From positions 1-49,894 of the forward strand of contig JBBAOE010000023.1 in assembly GCA_040401595.1 (NCBI GenBank): a stretch of 49,894 bases of DNA, in the 5' to 3' direction. This stretch comes from RFPW01 sp040401595 (GTDB taxonomy: Bacteria > Pseudomonadota > Gammaproteobacteria > Burkholderiales > Burkholderiaceae_E). The notes beneath the pieces are model-generated. The model had not been told where the DNA came from and searched no databases. It worked only from the letters and a program-made list of their open reading frames with translations. Within the stretch, counting starts at the first letter, position 1; every line of letters starts with the position of its first letter. Positions 1 through 8,363 of this stretch are shown one piece after another. The position numbers were made by a program, and so were the translations under genes.

Positions 1-36
1 CATCGCACCCATCATCGCACCCACCGTCGCACCCAC
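1..36. repeat. 12-bp tandem repeat at the window edge
   Basis: Three 12-bp units start at 1, 13 and 25 and share the core TCGCACCCA. The array runs off the left edge, so its real size is unknown. It is open in the yicC reading frame, where it would encode repeated Ala-Pro-Thr-type tetrapeptides. The unit closely resembles the one around the assembly gap in the secretin gene. Confidence 0.8.
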
Positions 37-46
37 CATCAAAAGC

Positions 47-994
47 ATGACCGGCTATGCCAACGCGGCCGCCGAATCTTCATTCGGCCGGATCGCCATC
101 GAACTCAAGAGCGTCAATAGCCGATTCCTGGATCTCTCCTTTCGCACGCCCGACAGCCTGCGCGCGGTCGAAGCTCTGGCGCGCGAAGCGATCAGCGCCA
201 CGGTACGACGCGGTAAGCTGGAGTGCCGGATCGCCTTGGCGCAACGGGCGTCACAGGATGACGGTCTGCGCATTGATGAGGCGGCGCTCGCCCGATTGGC
301 CAGCGCGATTGACGCGGTGCGGGCCCAGGTGCCGCATACGGCGCCGCCGACCGCCAGCGAGTTGCTGCGCTGGCCTGGCGTCTTGCGCCAAAGCGATGAC
401 CCGACGCTTGAAGCAGAATCCGTCATGATCGAAGCGCCCGCGGCGAGCCGCGAGGACGGCACGGGCGCGGCAGTACCCGCGCTGCATCGCACCGTTCTGA
501 CGCTGCTGGATCAGGCCATTGCGGAGTTCGACGCCAGTCGCGCGCGCGAGGGCGCTCAAATGACCTCCGCGATCGTCGAACAACTCCAAGGCATGCGGAC
601 GGCGATCGGTACGCTCAAGACACGGGTCCCGGAACTGATTGCGGCGCAAAAACAGCGCCTCGAGGACCGATTGCGTGATGCGCTCATCACCACCGGCCCG
701 TCCGTGCCTCTCGAGGAGATCCTGGAGCGGGTGCGCCAGGAAGTCGCCGCACTGGGTCTGCGGGCCGACGTCGCCGAAGAGCTCGACCGCCTTGCCGCCC
801 ACATCGACGAATGCCATCGCGTCGTCGATGCAGGGGGTCCGGCTGGAAAGCGCCTGGACTTTCTGGCGCAGGAAATGAACCGAGAGGCCAACACCATCGG
901 ATCGAAATCCTTCGCCTTAGAACAGACCCGGGCCGCCATGGACCTTAAACTTCTGATCGAGCAGATGCGCGAGCAGGTCCAGAACATCGAATAG
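47..994 (+). CDS. yicC: YicC-family endoribonuclease
   Basis: This protein of about 315 residues belongs to the YicC/YloC family of RNA-cleaving enzymes. It begins with the family hallmark MTGYA, and its C-terminus has the conserved GKRLDFLAQEMNREANTIG stretch. Family members usually begin with two to four residues before SMTG. Here the codons before ATG 47 read Ile-Lys-Ser and the frame stays open to the window edge, so the true start may lie upstream of position 1 and the 12-bp repeat may be coding. No Shine-Dalgarno sequence is visible before ATG 47. It lies upstream of elaA and gmk, the usual neighbourhood in Burkholderiales. Function is by family; the start is uncertain. Confidence 0.9.
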   Translation: MTGYANAAAESSFGRIAIELKSVNSRFLDLSFRTPDSLRAVEALAREAISATVRRGKLECRIALAQRASQDDGLRIDEAALARLASAIDAVRAQVPHTAPPTASELLRWPGVLRQSDDPTLEAESVMIEAPAASREDGTGAAVPALHRTVLTLLDQAIAEFDASRAREGAQMTSAIVEQLQGMRTAIGTLKTRVPELIAAQKQRLEDRLRDALITTGPSVPLEEILERVRQEVAALGLRADVAEELDRLAAHIDECHRVVDAGGPAGKRLDFLAQEMNREANTIGSKSFALEQTRAAMDLKLLIEQMREQVQNIE

Positions 995-1007
995 TTCAAT
1001 CCCGCAT

Positions 1008-1463
1008 ATGAACACTCTCCTTCACTGGCACTGGCATGCGTTCAATGACCTGACGCCTTCAGCGCTCTACGCCATCCTGCGGCTGCGCTCGGAGGTCTTC
1101 GTCGTGGAGCAGCGCAGCATTTTTCAGGATATGGACAAGGTCGACCTGGAGTCTCTGCACGTCTGCGGTCATGCGGAATCAGGCGAACTCGTTGCCTATG
1201 CCCGCTGCATTCCGGCCGGGATCAAATATGCCGCTGCCAGCATCGGCCGCGTGGTCACAGCGCCAGCGGTTCGCGGAACCGGCATGGGCCATGTATTGGT
1301 GCAGCAGTCGATCGCATGCGTAGACACACAACTGGGTGGCGGGCCGATCCGCATCAGCGCACAGGCCCATCTGCAGGCCTTTTACCTGCAACATGGGTTC
1401 ATCGCCGACGGCGAGCCCTACCTTGAAGATGACATTCCACACCAGGCCATGCAGCGGCTCTGA
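1008..1463 (+). CDS. elaA: ElaA-like GNAT acetyltransferase
   Basis: This 151-residue single-domain protein belongs to the GNAT superfamily and transfers acetyl groups from acetyl-CoA; the substrate is unknown. The ElaA signature is visible: LRSEVFVVEQ near residue 30, the IGRVVTAPAVRGTGMG acetyl-CoA loop near residue 80, and a C-terminal AQAHLQAFYLQHGF segment. Its length matches E. coli ElaA. It starts 13 nt after yicC and is followed by gmk 46 nt later, so co-transcription is plausible. No strong ribosome-binding site precedes ATG 1008. The family assignment is firm and the cellular role is unknown. Confidence 0.88.
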   Translation: MNTLLHWHWHAFNDLTPSALYAILRLRSEVFVVEQRSIFQDMDKVDLESLHVCGHAESGELVAYARCIPAGIKYAAASIGRVVTAPAVRGTGMGHVLVQQSIACVDTQLGGGPIRISAQAHLQAFYLQHGFIADGEPYLEDDIPHQAMQRL

Positions 1464-1509
1464 GCCGATCAAGGCTACTATGCTGGGCTGATGTACTTTT
1501 GAATTCGTG

Positions 1510-2160
1510 ATGGCTGGAAGCCTGCTGATTGTCGCGGCCCCCTCGGGTGCTGGAAAAACCAGCCTCGTACGCCACCTGCTGCAGGCACGCCCCAAGGTGC
1601 GACTGTCGGTGTCCTTCACGACCCGCCCCCCGCGCCCCGGCGAAATTGACGGACGCGACTATTTCTTTGTCGACACAGCCCGGTTCGAAGCACTGCGGGA
1701 TGCCGGCCAGCTGCTCGAGTGGGCCGTCGTACATGGCAATCTCTACGGCACCTCGCGCGCATGGATCGAAGCGCAGATGGACGAGGGCAACGACATCGTT
1801 CTCGAAATTGACTGGCAGGGTGCGGCCCAGGTGATGGGCGACTTCTCCAGTGCGGTTGGTATCTACATCCTTCCGCCATCCATGGCAGCCCTGCGAGAAC
1901 GGCTGATCGGACGCGGCCAGGATGCGGCTGAGGTCATTGAACGTCGACTGGCCGCCGCCAAAACCGAACTCGAGCAGGCATATCGCTTCCAATATGTTAT
2001 TATCAATCAAGACTTTAACGTCGCCGCAGACGAATTAATCGCGATCGCAGATGTTGCCCGACTGCGGTTTGACCGCCAACTTGCTGCTGAACCTGCTCTT
2101 TTTCGTGACTTGGGCATTGTGGCTGCCACGACCCACCCCGCTCACCCTCTCACCTCATAA
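1510..2160 (+). CDS. gmk: guanylate kinase
   Basis: Guanylate kinase phosphorylates GMP to GDP with ATP in the cytoplasm. The P-loop APSGAGKTS is at residues 9-17, followed by the GMP-binding stretch SFTTRPPRPGEIDGRDYFFV. At 216 residues it is slightly longer than E. coli Gmk because of a short C-terminal tail. The start at ATG 1510 gives the family-typical MAGSLLIV; a GTG directly upstream at 1507 would add one residue. It precedes rpoZ and spoT, linking GTP/GDP supply to (p)ppGpp metabolism, a conserved arrangement. Confidence 0.96.
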   Translation: MAGSLLIVAAPSGAGKTSLVRHLLQARPKVRLSVSFTTRPPRPGEIDGRDYFFVDTARFEALRDAGQLLEWAVVHGNLYGTSRAWIEAQMDEGNDIVLEIDWQGAAQVMGDFSSAVGIYILPPSMAALRERLIGRGQDAAEVIERRLAAAKTELEQAYRFQYVIINQDFNVAADELIAIADVARLRFDRQLAAEPALFRDLGIVAATTHPAHPLTS

Positions 2161-2178
2161 GACTCCGGAATCTCCACC

Positions 2179-2382
2179 ATGGCCCGTATCACTGTCGAAG
2201 ACTGCCTCAAGCGCATTCCCAACCGTTTCGAGCTCACCCTGAGCGCCACCTATCGTGCCCGCATGCTGGCGCAGGGCCATACCGCCCGAGTCGACAGCAA
2301 AGACAAGCCAACGGTGACGGCACTTCGCGAAATCGCCGCCGGCAAAGTTGGCGTCGAAATGCTGCGTCGGGTCCCGACCTAA
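2179..2382 (+). CDS. rpoZ: RNA polymerase omega subunit
   Basis: Omega is a small subunit that helps assemble core RNA polymerase and, in E. coli, contributes to a ppGpp binding site. The 67-residue protein begins MARITVEDC and contains the conserved NRFELTLSATYRARML core and the VTALREIAAGKV segment. It starts 18 nt after gmk and precedes spoT by 158 nt. The length is typical of betaproteobacterial omega, which is shorter than the E. coli protein. Confidence 0.96.
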   Translation: MARITVEDCLKRIPNRFELTLSATYRARMLAQGHTARVDSKDKPTVTALREIAAGKVGVEMLRRVPT

Positions 2383-2540
2383 ACGTCGTCCGATCCTCGC
2401 CAACGCGCTCCGGGGCACATCGACGCCCCCTGAAGCGACGTCTGATCTCCCCCAATGTCATCGCCTGACGTATCCTCAGGTACCGACCGCAGATACGATC
2501 ACCCTCCCAAGCGACATTCACCTGCAACCTGGCGCCCCCG

Positions 2541-4916
2541 ATGGACATCCCGGCGAACCATCAGGAACTCACCCCACTCGGGCGGTTGAGGGCTCGATTG
2601 CGGGAAATCGCCAACCTGGCGAAACCCGGCGCCCCGACGCCGTCAGCATCAGCCAACCTGGAAGGGGGACCCGGCGCCCGCCTTGAGCGCCAACCGTCCG
2701 CAGACGGCGTTCGCAAATCCCCCCCCCGAAACAGTCCGACGGATTCCACGAGCCAGATCAAGGCCAGCCCGCTTGCGGCCGCCCCCGACCCCGCCGGGGT
2801 TGTTTCACTCGCCCCCCTGACCGCGCTGGCACAGCAGTACCTCGGTGAGGCCGACCTGCGCCGGATCCGCGATGCGTACCGGCTCTCCGACTCGGCCCAT
2901 CTTGGTCAGTATCGGAACAGCGGTGAGCCCTATATTTCCCATCCGATTGCTGTTGCGCAGATCTGCGCCGGCTGGAAACTCGATGCCGATGCTCTGATGG
3001 CAGCGCTGCTGCATGACGTCATGGAGGACAGCGACGTTGGCAAACAGGAGTTGATCGAACGCTTCGGCCCCCAGGTGGCCGATCTGGTGGACGGCCTAAG
3101 CAAGCTCGACCGGCTCGAATTCGCCAGCCGCGAACATGCCCAGGCCGAGAGTTTTCGCAAAATGCTGCTGGCCATGGCTCGGGACGTGCGCGTTATCCTG
3201 ATCAAGCTCGCTGATCGTCTGCACAACATGCGCACGCTGGGTGCGGTGAGCGCCGCGCGGCGCCAGCGTATCGCCAGCGAAACACTCGACATCTATGTCC
3301 CGATCGCCAATCGGCTGGGCCTGCATGCGGTCTACCTCGAGCTGATCGACCTCGCCTTCCTGCACCGCTTCCCCTGGCGCGCCCGGGTGCTGCAGCGCGC
3401 GATGCAGGCGGCACGCGGTAACCGCCGCGAACTGCTCTCGCGCATCCTCGAATCGGTCCAGCGCAAACTCCCTGAAATGGGGGTCGTTGCCGAAGTGACC
3501 GGGCGTGAGAAGACCCTGTACGGGATCTACGAGAAGATGGTCGAGAAGCGCATGAGCTTCTCGCGCGTTCTCGACATCTATGGCTTTCGGGTCGTTGTCG
3601 ACAATGTCCCGGCCTGCTACGTGGCCTTGGGCGCCCTGCACGCCACCTTCAAGCCGATGCCCGGACGCTTCAAGGACTATGTCGCCATCCCCAAGCTGAA
3701 CGGCTATCAGTCCCTACACACGACGCTGATCGGCCCCTTTGGGACCCCAATCGAATTCCAGATCCGTTCGCGCGACATGAATCGGGTTGCCGAGGACGGC
3801 GTCGCCGCGCACTGGCTCTACAAGGCAGAGGGCGAGAGTTTCACCGAACTGCAAAAACGCACCCATCAGTGGCTGCAGTCCCTGCTCGACATTCAGCATC
3901 AGACCCGCGACTCGCTCGAGTTTCTGGAACATGTCAAGGTCGACCTATTCCCCGATGCGGTCTATGTATTTACGCCCAAAGGGCGGATCCACGCGCTTCC
4001 GCGCGGCGCCACCATCGTTGATTTCGCCTACGCCATCCATACCGAGATCGGTAATCACGCAATTGAGGGCCGGGTCAACCAGTCGGCAGTTCCCCTGCGG
4101 ACCGAATTGCAAAACGGCGATATCGTCGAAGTGGTCACCGACCCCACCGCAGTACCGAGCCCCAACTGGTTGGGTTTTGTGCGCACGGGGAAAGCGCGAT
4201 CCTCGATCCGTCATTTTCTGAAAACGATCCAGTTCGCAGAATCGGTCGGCCTCGGGCGCAACATGCTCGCCCAATCGCTCGCCTCCATCGGCATCGATGT
4301 GGGTGGCATTGACCCCCAGCTATTGGCACGTGCGGCCAAAGAGGCGGGCGCCACGTCGCTCGAGTCGCTACATGCCGATATCGGACTGGGTCGGGCTCTA
4401 GCACCCGTCGTCGCCCGTACGATCTCCATCTGGAAGACGCTGCGCAGCGATCCGACGCAACTCGCCGTGCCCAGAATGCCGGTTGTCCTCGAAGGTCGCG
4501 AAGGGATGGCGGTGCAATTCGCCAACTGCTGTTCACCGCTCCCCGGAGACCGAATCATCGGCCACATGCGCGGCGGACATGGCTTGTCGGTCCATCGCAT
4601 GGAATGCGTCACGATGGAAAAGCAACGCCAGAAAGATCCCGAACGCTGGATCGAGGTGGCATGGCCGACCGAACAGCAAGGCAGCTATCGTTCCAGAATC
4701 GAGGTTTATTCTAGAAACGAAACTGGAACCCTGGGACGTATTGCCAGCGAAATTTCCGCCGCTAGCTCAAACATCGCCCATGTGACGATGGATGAAGACG
4801 CGCATGCACACGCCTTCCTGCGATTTGTCATTCTGGTGCGTGACCGCACGCATCTGGCACGCGTGCTACGGCACTTGCGCCGCGTTTCTCAGGTGGAACG
4901 CATCACCCGGCTCTGA
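2541..4916 (+). CDS. spoT: bifunctional (p)ppGpp synthetase/hydrolase SpoT
   Basis: This long RelA/SpoT homologue makes and degrades (p)ppGpp. Visible in order are a disordered N-terminal extension of about 90 residues, an intact HD hydrolase domain (YISHPIAVAQ, then LLHDVMEDSD), the synthetase domain with GREKTLYGIYEKM and the RFKDY motif typical of bifunctional enzymes, a TGS domain (VYVFTPKGRIHALPRG), a conserved CCSPLPGDRIIG segment and a C-terminal ACT domain. At 791 residues it is longer than E. coli SpoT, mostly at the N-terminus. No Shine-Dalgarno sequence is seen before ATG 2541, but no better in-frame start precedes the HD domain. It is the last gene of the yicC-gmk-rpoZ-spoT run. 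Confidence 0.96.
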   Translation: MDIPANHQELTPLGRLRARLREIANLAKPGAPTPSASANLEGGPGARLERQPSADGVRKSPPRNSPTDSTSQIKASPLAAAPDPAGVVSLAPLTALAQQYLGEADLRRIRDAYRLSDSAHLGQYRNSGEPYISHPIAVAQICAGWKLDADALMAALLHDVMEDSDVGKQELIERFGPQVADLVDGLSKLDRLEFASREHAQAESFRKMLLAMARDVRVILIKLADRLHNMRTLGAVSAARRQRIASETLDIYVPIANRLGLHAVYLELIDLAFLHRFPWRARVLQRAMQAARGNRRELLSRILESVQRKLPEMGVVAEVTGREKTLYGIYEKMVEKRMSFSRVLDIYGFRVVVDNVPACYVALGALHATFKPMPGRFKDYVAIPKLNGYQSLHTTLIGPFGTPIEFQIRSRDMNRVAEDGVAAHWLYKAEGESFTELQKRTHQWLQSLLDIQHQTRDSLEFLEHVKVDLFPDAVYVFTPKGRIHALPRGATIVDFAYAIHTEIGNHAIEGRVNQSAVPLRTELQNGDIVEVVTDPTAVPSPNWLGFVRTGKARSSIRHFLKTIQFAESVGLGRNMLAQSLASIGIDVGGIDPQLLARAAKEAGATSLESLHADIGLGRALAPVVARTISIWKTLRSDPTQLAVPRMPVVLEGREGMAVQFANCCSPLPGDRIIGHMRGGHGLSVHRMECVTMEKQRQKDPERWIEVAWPTEQQGSYRSRIEVYSRNETGTLGRIASEISAASSNIAHVTMDEDAHAHAFLRFVILVRDRTHLARVLRHLRRVSQVERITRL

Positions 4917-4921
4917 GGCTA

Positions 4922-4946
4922 GGCGTTAACGCTCCGCTTTAACGCC
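4922..4946. terminator. hairpin between convergent spoT and greB
   Basis: GGCGTTAA at 4922-4929 pairs perfectly with TTAACGCC at 4939-4946 across a 9-nt loop. No U-tract follows. The same GGCGTTAAC word recurs at 4973-4982, with related AACGCCAC words between. Its position between two convergent genes suggests a bidirectional terminator. Confidence 0.45.
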
Positions 4947-5035
4947 ACACTTCAACGCCACGCTCTAGTGCCAGGCGTTAACCTCAGGCTCTGACGCGAC
5001 GCGCACATGCAATGCTCGAGTGCTTGGCACTCATG

Positions 5036-5596
5036 TCACTGCTCCTGCGGCGTATCGCCCACGGGCTCCAGACTCTCGTAGCGAATGGTTCCGACCTCCA
5101 GAGTCTGCTGACCGCCCGGCGTATGCACCTGCACCTCATCGCCCTCCCGGGCCTTCAGCAAGGCTCGGGCGACGGGGGAGATCCAGCTAATCCAGCCCCG
5201 ATGCGGATCGATCTCATCCACGCCAACAATACGCACCGTCTGTTCTTCACCGTCCGCATCGATCAGGTTGACCGTCGCGCCGAAGAACACCTGATCCGGG
5301 TTGGGCTGCAGCAGCGGATCAATGACCTTCGCCAGATCGAGCCGCTGGGTTAAAAACCGGATGCGACGATCAATCTGGCGCAGGCGCCGCTTACCGTATT
5401 GATAATCCGCATTTTCAGAACGGTCGCCGTTACTCGCCGCCCACTGAACGACCCGAACCACTTCAGGTCGTTCGACATCGAGCAGATGCAAGAGCTCGCG
5501 CTGCAGGCGCGCGTGTCCCTGCGGGGTGATGTAATTCGGAGGCGGGGGCGGCTTTTCACCGGGCGCCAGGGACGTCACAGCGTGCTCACGATGCAC
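5036..5596 (-). CDS. greB: transcription elongation factor GreB
   Basis: GreB rescues backtracked RNA polymerase by stimulating transcript cleavage. The protein begins with a proline-rich tail of about 20 residues, then NYITPQGHARLQREL, the coiled-coil arm with GDRSENADYQYGKRRLR carrying the acidic tip, and a C-terminal FKBP-like domain (VGVDEIDPHRGWISW, SPVARALL). At 186 residues it is longer than E. coli GreB (158) because of extensions at both ends. The YGKRRLREID-like segment favours GreB over GreA. It lies 45 nt downstream of pmbA on the same strand and converges on spoT. Confidence 0.94.
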   Translation of the reverse strand: MHREHAVTSLAPGEKPPPPPNYITPQGHARLQRELLHLLDVERPEVVRVVQWAASNGDRSENADYQYGKRRLRQIDRRIRFLTQRLDLAKVIDPLLQPNPDQVFFGATVNLIDADGEEQTVRIVGVDEIDPHRGWISWISPVARALLKAREGDEVQVHTPGGQQTLEVGTIRYESLEPVGDTPQEQ

Positions 5597-5641
5597 TCAC
5601 CCGCAGGAATAGCGTGGCGCAATTTCAGGCCCGCCAGGCAC

Positions 5642-6979
5642 TCAGCTGCCAGCCACCGCCATCTCATCGATCAGCACCGATCCCGTACTGCGCGAGCCGC
5701 GCACATACACATCGGAGCCAACGGCAACGATGCCGCGGAACATCTCGCGCAGATTGCCTGCAATGGTGATCTCTTCAACCGGATACGCGATCTCACCACC
5801 CTCGACCCAGAACCCGGTTGCACCGCGCGAATAATCGCCGGTCACGGTATTGATCCCCTGCCCCATCAATTCGGTGACCAGCAGCCCAGTCCCCATCTTG
5901 CGCAGCATGGCTGCGAAATCATCTGAAGGGTCCGTAGCATCGCTCACGAACGCGAGGTTGTGCTCGCCGCCCGCGTTGCCCGTCGTCTTCAGACCGAGCT
6001 TGCGCGCCGAATAACAGGATAGGAACCAGCCCTTGAGCCGACCACGGTCGACCACTTTTCGGGCCCGCGTCGCAACGCCATCATCATCGAAGGGGGCACT
6101 TCCCATGCCACCCAACAGGTGCGGCGACTCGGTGATTGAGAGATGGGACGGGAACACCTTGGTCCCCATGGCATCCAACAGAAAACTGGCCTGGCGATAG
6201 AGCGATCCACCACTGGCAGCAGCTGAGAAACTACCCAACAGACCGCTGGCCAGGGGCGCCTCGAACAGGATCGGAACCCGCCGCGTGGAAAGCTTGCGGG
6301 ACCCCAGCCGCGACAACGAGCGTTCCGCCGCATAGCGACCAACCCGCTCGGGTTCCTTCAGCAGCAGCGCATCGCGCTCCGAGGTATACCAACCATCGCG
6401 CTGCATCGATCGACCCCGCTTAGCGATCGGCGCGACCCCGAGCGAATGCCGGGAATACGGATAACCCCCGCGAAAACCACGACTATTTGCCGCGAGGAAA
6501 TGCCCCTGACTGGTCGACACACTCGCATCGCAATCCGAGATCGCACGTGCCGTCTCCAGCGCAGCCGCCTCACAGCGAATCGCGAGTTCGATCGCCTGTT
6601 CGGTGGTCACTGCCCACGGATGAAAGAGGTCCAGATCGGGGACCTTGCGGGCAAATTCTTTGGGCTCGGCCAAGCCCGCGCAGGGGTCTTCAGCGGTGAA
6701 CCGTGCAATATCGAATGCCGCACGCACCGTGTCCTCGATCGCCTGACGCGAGAAGTCGGATGTGTTGGCGTCGCCGCGGCGCTGACCCAGGTAAACCGTC
6801 ACCGCAAGACCCTTGTCCCGGTTCTGTTCGACGGTCTCCACCTTGCGCCGGCGCACGTTGACCGACAGGCCATAGCTCTCGGATAGCCCAACGGCAGTGT
6901 CGGAAGCGCCTAAGGCGCGGGCCATTGCCAATGCATCATCGGCGAGCTGGTCGAATTGGGCGCGGTTATATGCAAACAT
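5642..6979 (-). CDS. pmbA: metalloprotease PmbA (TldE)
   Basis: PmbA/TldE forms a heterodimeric metalloprotease with TldD that degrades unstructured peptides and matures some microcins. The 445-residue length fits the family. Recognisable blocks include VNVRRRKVETVEQNRDKGL near the N-terminus, the Gly-rich NAGGEHNL region and the C-terminal GINTVTGDYSRGATGFWVE and ITIAGNL motifs. I chose ATG 6979 (MFAYNRAQF); the frame extends 17 codons upstream into the divergent darP gene. TldD, its usual partner, is not in the window. Its start codon is only 20 nt from that of darP. Confidence 0.94.
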   Translation of the reverse strand: MFAYNRAQFDQLADDALAMARALGASDTAVGLSESYGLSVNVRRRKVETVEQNRDKGLAVTVYLGQRRGDANTSDFSRQAIEDTVRAAFDIARFTAEDPCAGLAEPKEFARKVPDLDLFHPWAVTTEQAIELAIRCEAAALETARAISDCDASVSTSQGHFLAANSRGFRGGYPYSRHSLGVAPIAKRGRSMQRDGWYTSERDALLLKEPERVGRYAAERSLSRLGSRKLSTRRVPILFEAPLASGLLGSFSAAASGGSLYRQASFLLDAMGTKVFPSHLSITESPHLLGGMGSAPFDDDGVATRARKVVDRGRLKGWFLSCYSARKLGLKTTGNAGGEHNLAFVSDATDPSDDFAAMLRKMGTGLLVTELMGQGINTVTGDYSRGATGFWVEGGEIAYPVEEITIAGNLREMFRGIVAVGSDVYVRGSRSTGSVLIDEMAVAGS

Positions 6980-6987
6980 CGTAGCGC

Positions 6988-6994
6988 TATGATA
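6988..6994. promoter_or_regulatory. overlapping divergent -10 boxes of pmbA and darP
   Basis: TATGATA reads TATGAT on the plus strand (6988-6993) and TATCAT on the minus strand (6994-6989). Both are plausible sigma-70 -10 hexamers. They would place transcription starts at or within a few bases of the two start codons. An 8-bp palindrome TAGCGCTA (6982-6989) overlaps. The -35 boxes are weak. Confidence 0.4.
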
Positions 6995-6999
6995 AACCC

Positions 7000-7692
7000 A
7001 TGGCACGACAACGCTCCCAACGCACCCCAACCATCCGCTCCGCGGCCAGCCCGATCGAGAAAGACGATTTCCCGGCGGACGCAGCGGCCCTGAATGCTGC
7101 TCGCGTCGCGCGGGCGATCGACAATGCTCGCCTCGTCGACCCGGAGGCTCCGGACGCCGACGAGCGCGAACACGAGTACGACGGACCGAGCAAATCGCAG
7201 CGCAAGCGCGACATGACGGCGCTCCAGAAGCTCGGCGCCCAACTCATCGAGCTCCCCACCGCCGTTCTGCGCGCGCTCGAATTACCCGAACGCCTGACCG
7301 ACGCCATCATCGAAATGGGCAATACCCGCACGCACGAAGGACGGCGGCGGCAGATGCAGTTCATCGGCAAGCTCATGCGCGACGTCGATCCTGAGCCCAT
7401 CCAACAGTTGCTCGACCGGCGCGAGCGACCGCATCGCGACGAAGTCAATGCCATGCATCTGGCAGAACGCTGGCGCGAACGACTGATTGGCGACGACCGG
7501 GTCTTCGACGAATTCGTCCGCACGACGGGCTGTGGCGATCTGCAAGCACTGCGCACCAACATCCGCGCGGCCCGGATCGAACACGCTGCCCAACGCCACG
7601 GCCGCCAATACCGTCTGCTCTACCAGCGCATCCGTGCCGCGATGGCACCGAACGCGAGCCCGGAGCCAACGCTCGACGAACCCGAAGAATGA
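7000..7692 (+). CDS. darP: ribosome biogenesis factor DarP (YjgA, DUF615)
   Basis: DarP helps late assembly of the 50S ribosomal subunit. The signature is clear: PSKSQRKRDMTALQKLG near residue 65, LPERLTDAI, and the RRRQMQFIGKLMRDVD motif near residue 110, followed by a basic helical C-terminus. At 230 residues it is longer than E. coli DarP (183) because of N- and C-terminal tails. It is transcribed divergently from pmbA and followed by mogA 3 nt later, so darP and mogA are probably co-transcribed. The pmbA/darP pairing is common in beta- and gammaproteobacteria. Confidence 0.93.
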   Translation: MARQRSQRTPTIRSAASPIEKDDFPADAAALNAARVARAIDNARLVDPEAPDADEREHEYDGPSKSQRKRDMTALQKLGAQLIELPTAVLRALELPERLTDAIIEMGNTRTHEGRRRQMQFIGKLMRDVDPEPIQQLLDRRERPHRDEVNAMHLAERWRERLIGDDRVFDEFVRTTGCGDLQALRTNIRAARIEHAAQRHGRQYRLLYQRIRAAMAPNASPEPTLDEPEE

Positions 7693-7695
7693 GTC

Positions 7696-8361
7696 ATGAC
7701 CGCTGAGAGCCCACCAAACCCAGTCCAGCCGACCCACCCGATCTCCGCCCCAGCCGCTCCGCGCCAAACGACGTCTCCCCCGTTGCGCGTGGGCTTACTT
7801 TCGATCAGCGATCGGGCCTCGCAAGGCGTCTACCAGGACCAAGGGATCCCCGCACTTCAGGCCTGGCTGGAACGCGCCCTGATCGGGCGCTTTGAAATCG
7901 AAACCCGCCTGATCCCGGACGAGCGGCCCCAGATCGAATCCACCCTGATCGAACTCGTTGATCGGGCTGGATGCCATCTGGTGCTGACGACCGGCGGGAC
8001 CGGACCGGCGCTGCGCGATGTCACCCCCGAAGCCACGCTCGCCGTGGGCGACCGCGAGATGCCGGGCTTTGGCGAGGAGATGCGCCGGATCAGCCGACAT
8101 TTCGTGCCCACCGCCATCCTGTCGCGACAAACCGCGGTGATTCGCGGCGCAGCACTGATCGTGAACCTGCCGGGACAGCCCAAAGCGATCCGCGAGACTC
8201 TGGAAGGCCTGCGCGATGCCGAAGGACAATTGCAGGTCGAGGGGCTCTTCAGCGCGATCCCCTACTGCCTGGATCTGATCGGCGCCCCCTATGTCGAGAC
8301 AGATCCCGCGATCTGTCGAGCCTTTCGACCCAAGTCCGCGCAACGCCCGATCACCGCCTGA
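7696..8361 (+). CDS. mogA: molybdopterin adenylyltransferase MogA
   Basis: MogA adenylylates molybdopterin, activating it for molybdenum insertion. The MoCF-biosynthesis domain spans roughly residues 32-210, with VGLLSISDRAS, the conserved LTTGGTGPALRDVTPEA loop and LIVNLPGQPKAI. An extra proline- and threonine-rich N-terminal tail of about 30 residues makes it longer (221) than E. coli MogA (195). Start ATG 7696 lies 3 nt after the darP stop. It converges on relA with only 2 nt between stop codons, leaving no room for a separate terminator. Confidence 0.93.
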   Translation: MTAESPPNPVQPTHPISAPAAPRQTTSPPLRVGLLSISDRASQGVYQDQGIPALQAWLERALIGRFEIETRLIPDERPQIESTLIELVDRAGCHLVLTTGGTGPALRDVTPEATLAVGDREMPGFGEEMRRISRHFVPTAILSRQTAVIRGAALIVNLPGQPKAIRETLEGLRDAEGQLQVEGLFSAIPYCLDLIGAPYVETDPAICRAFRPKSAQRPITA

Positions 8362-8363
8362 CC

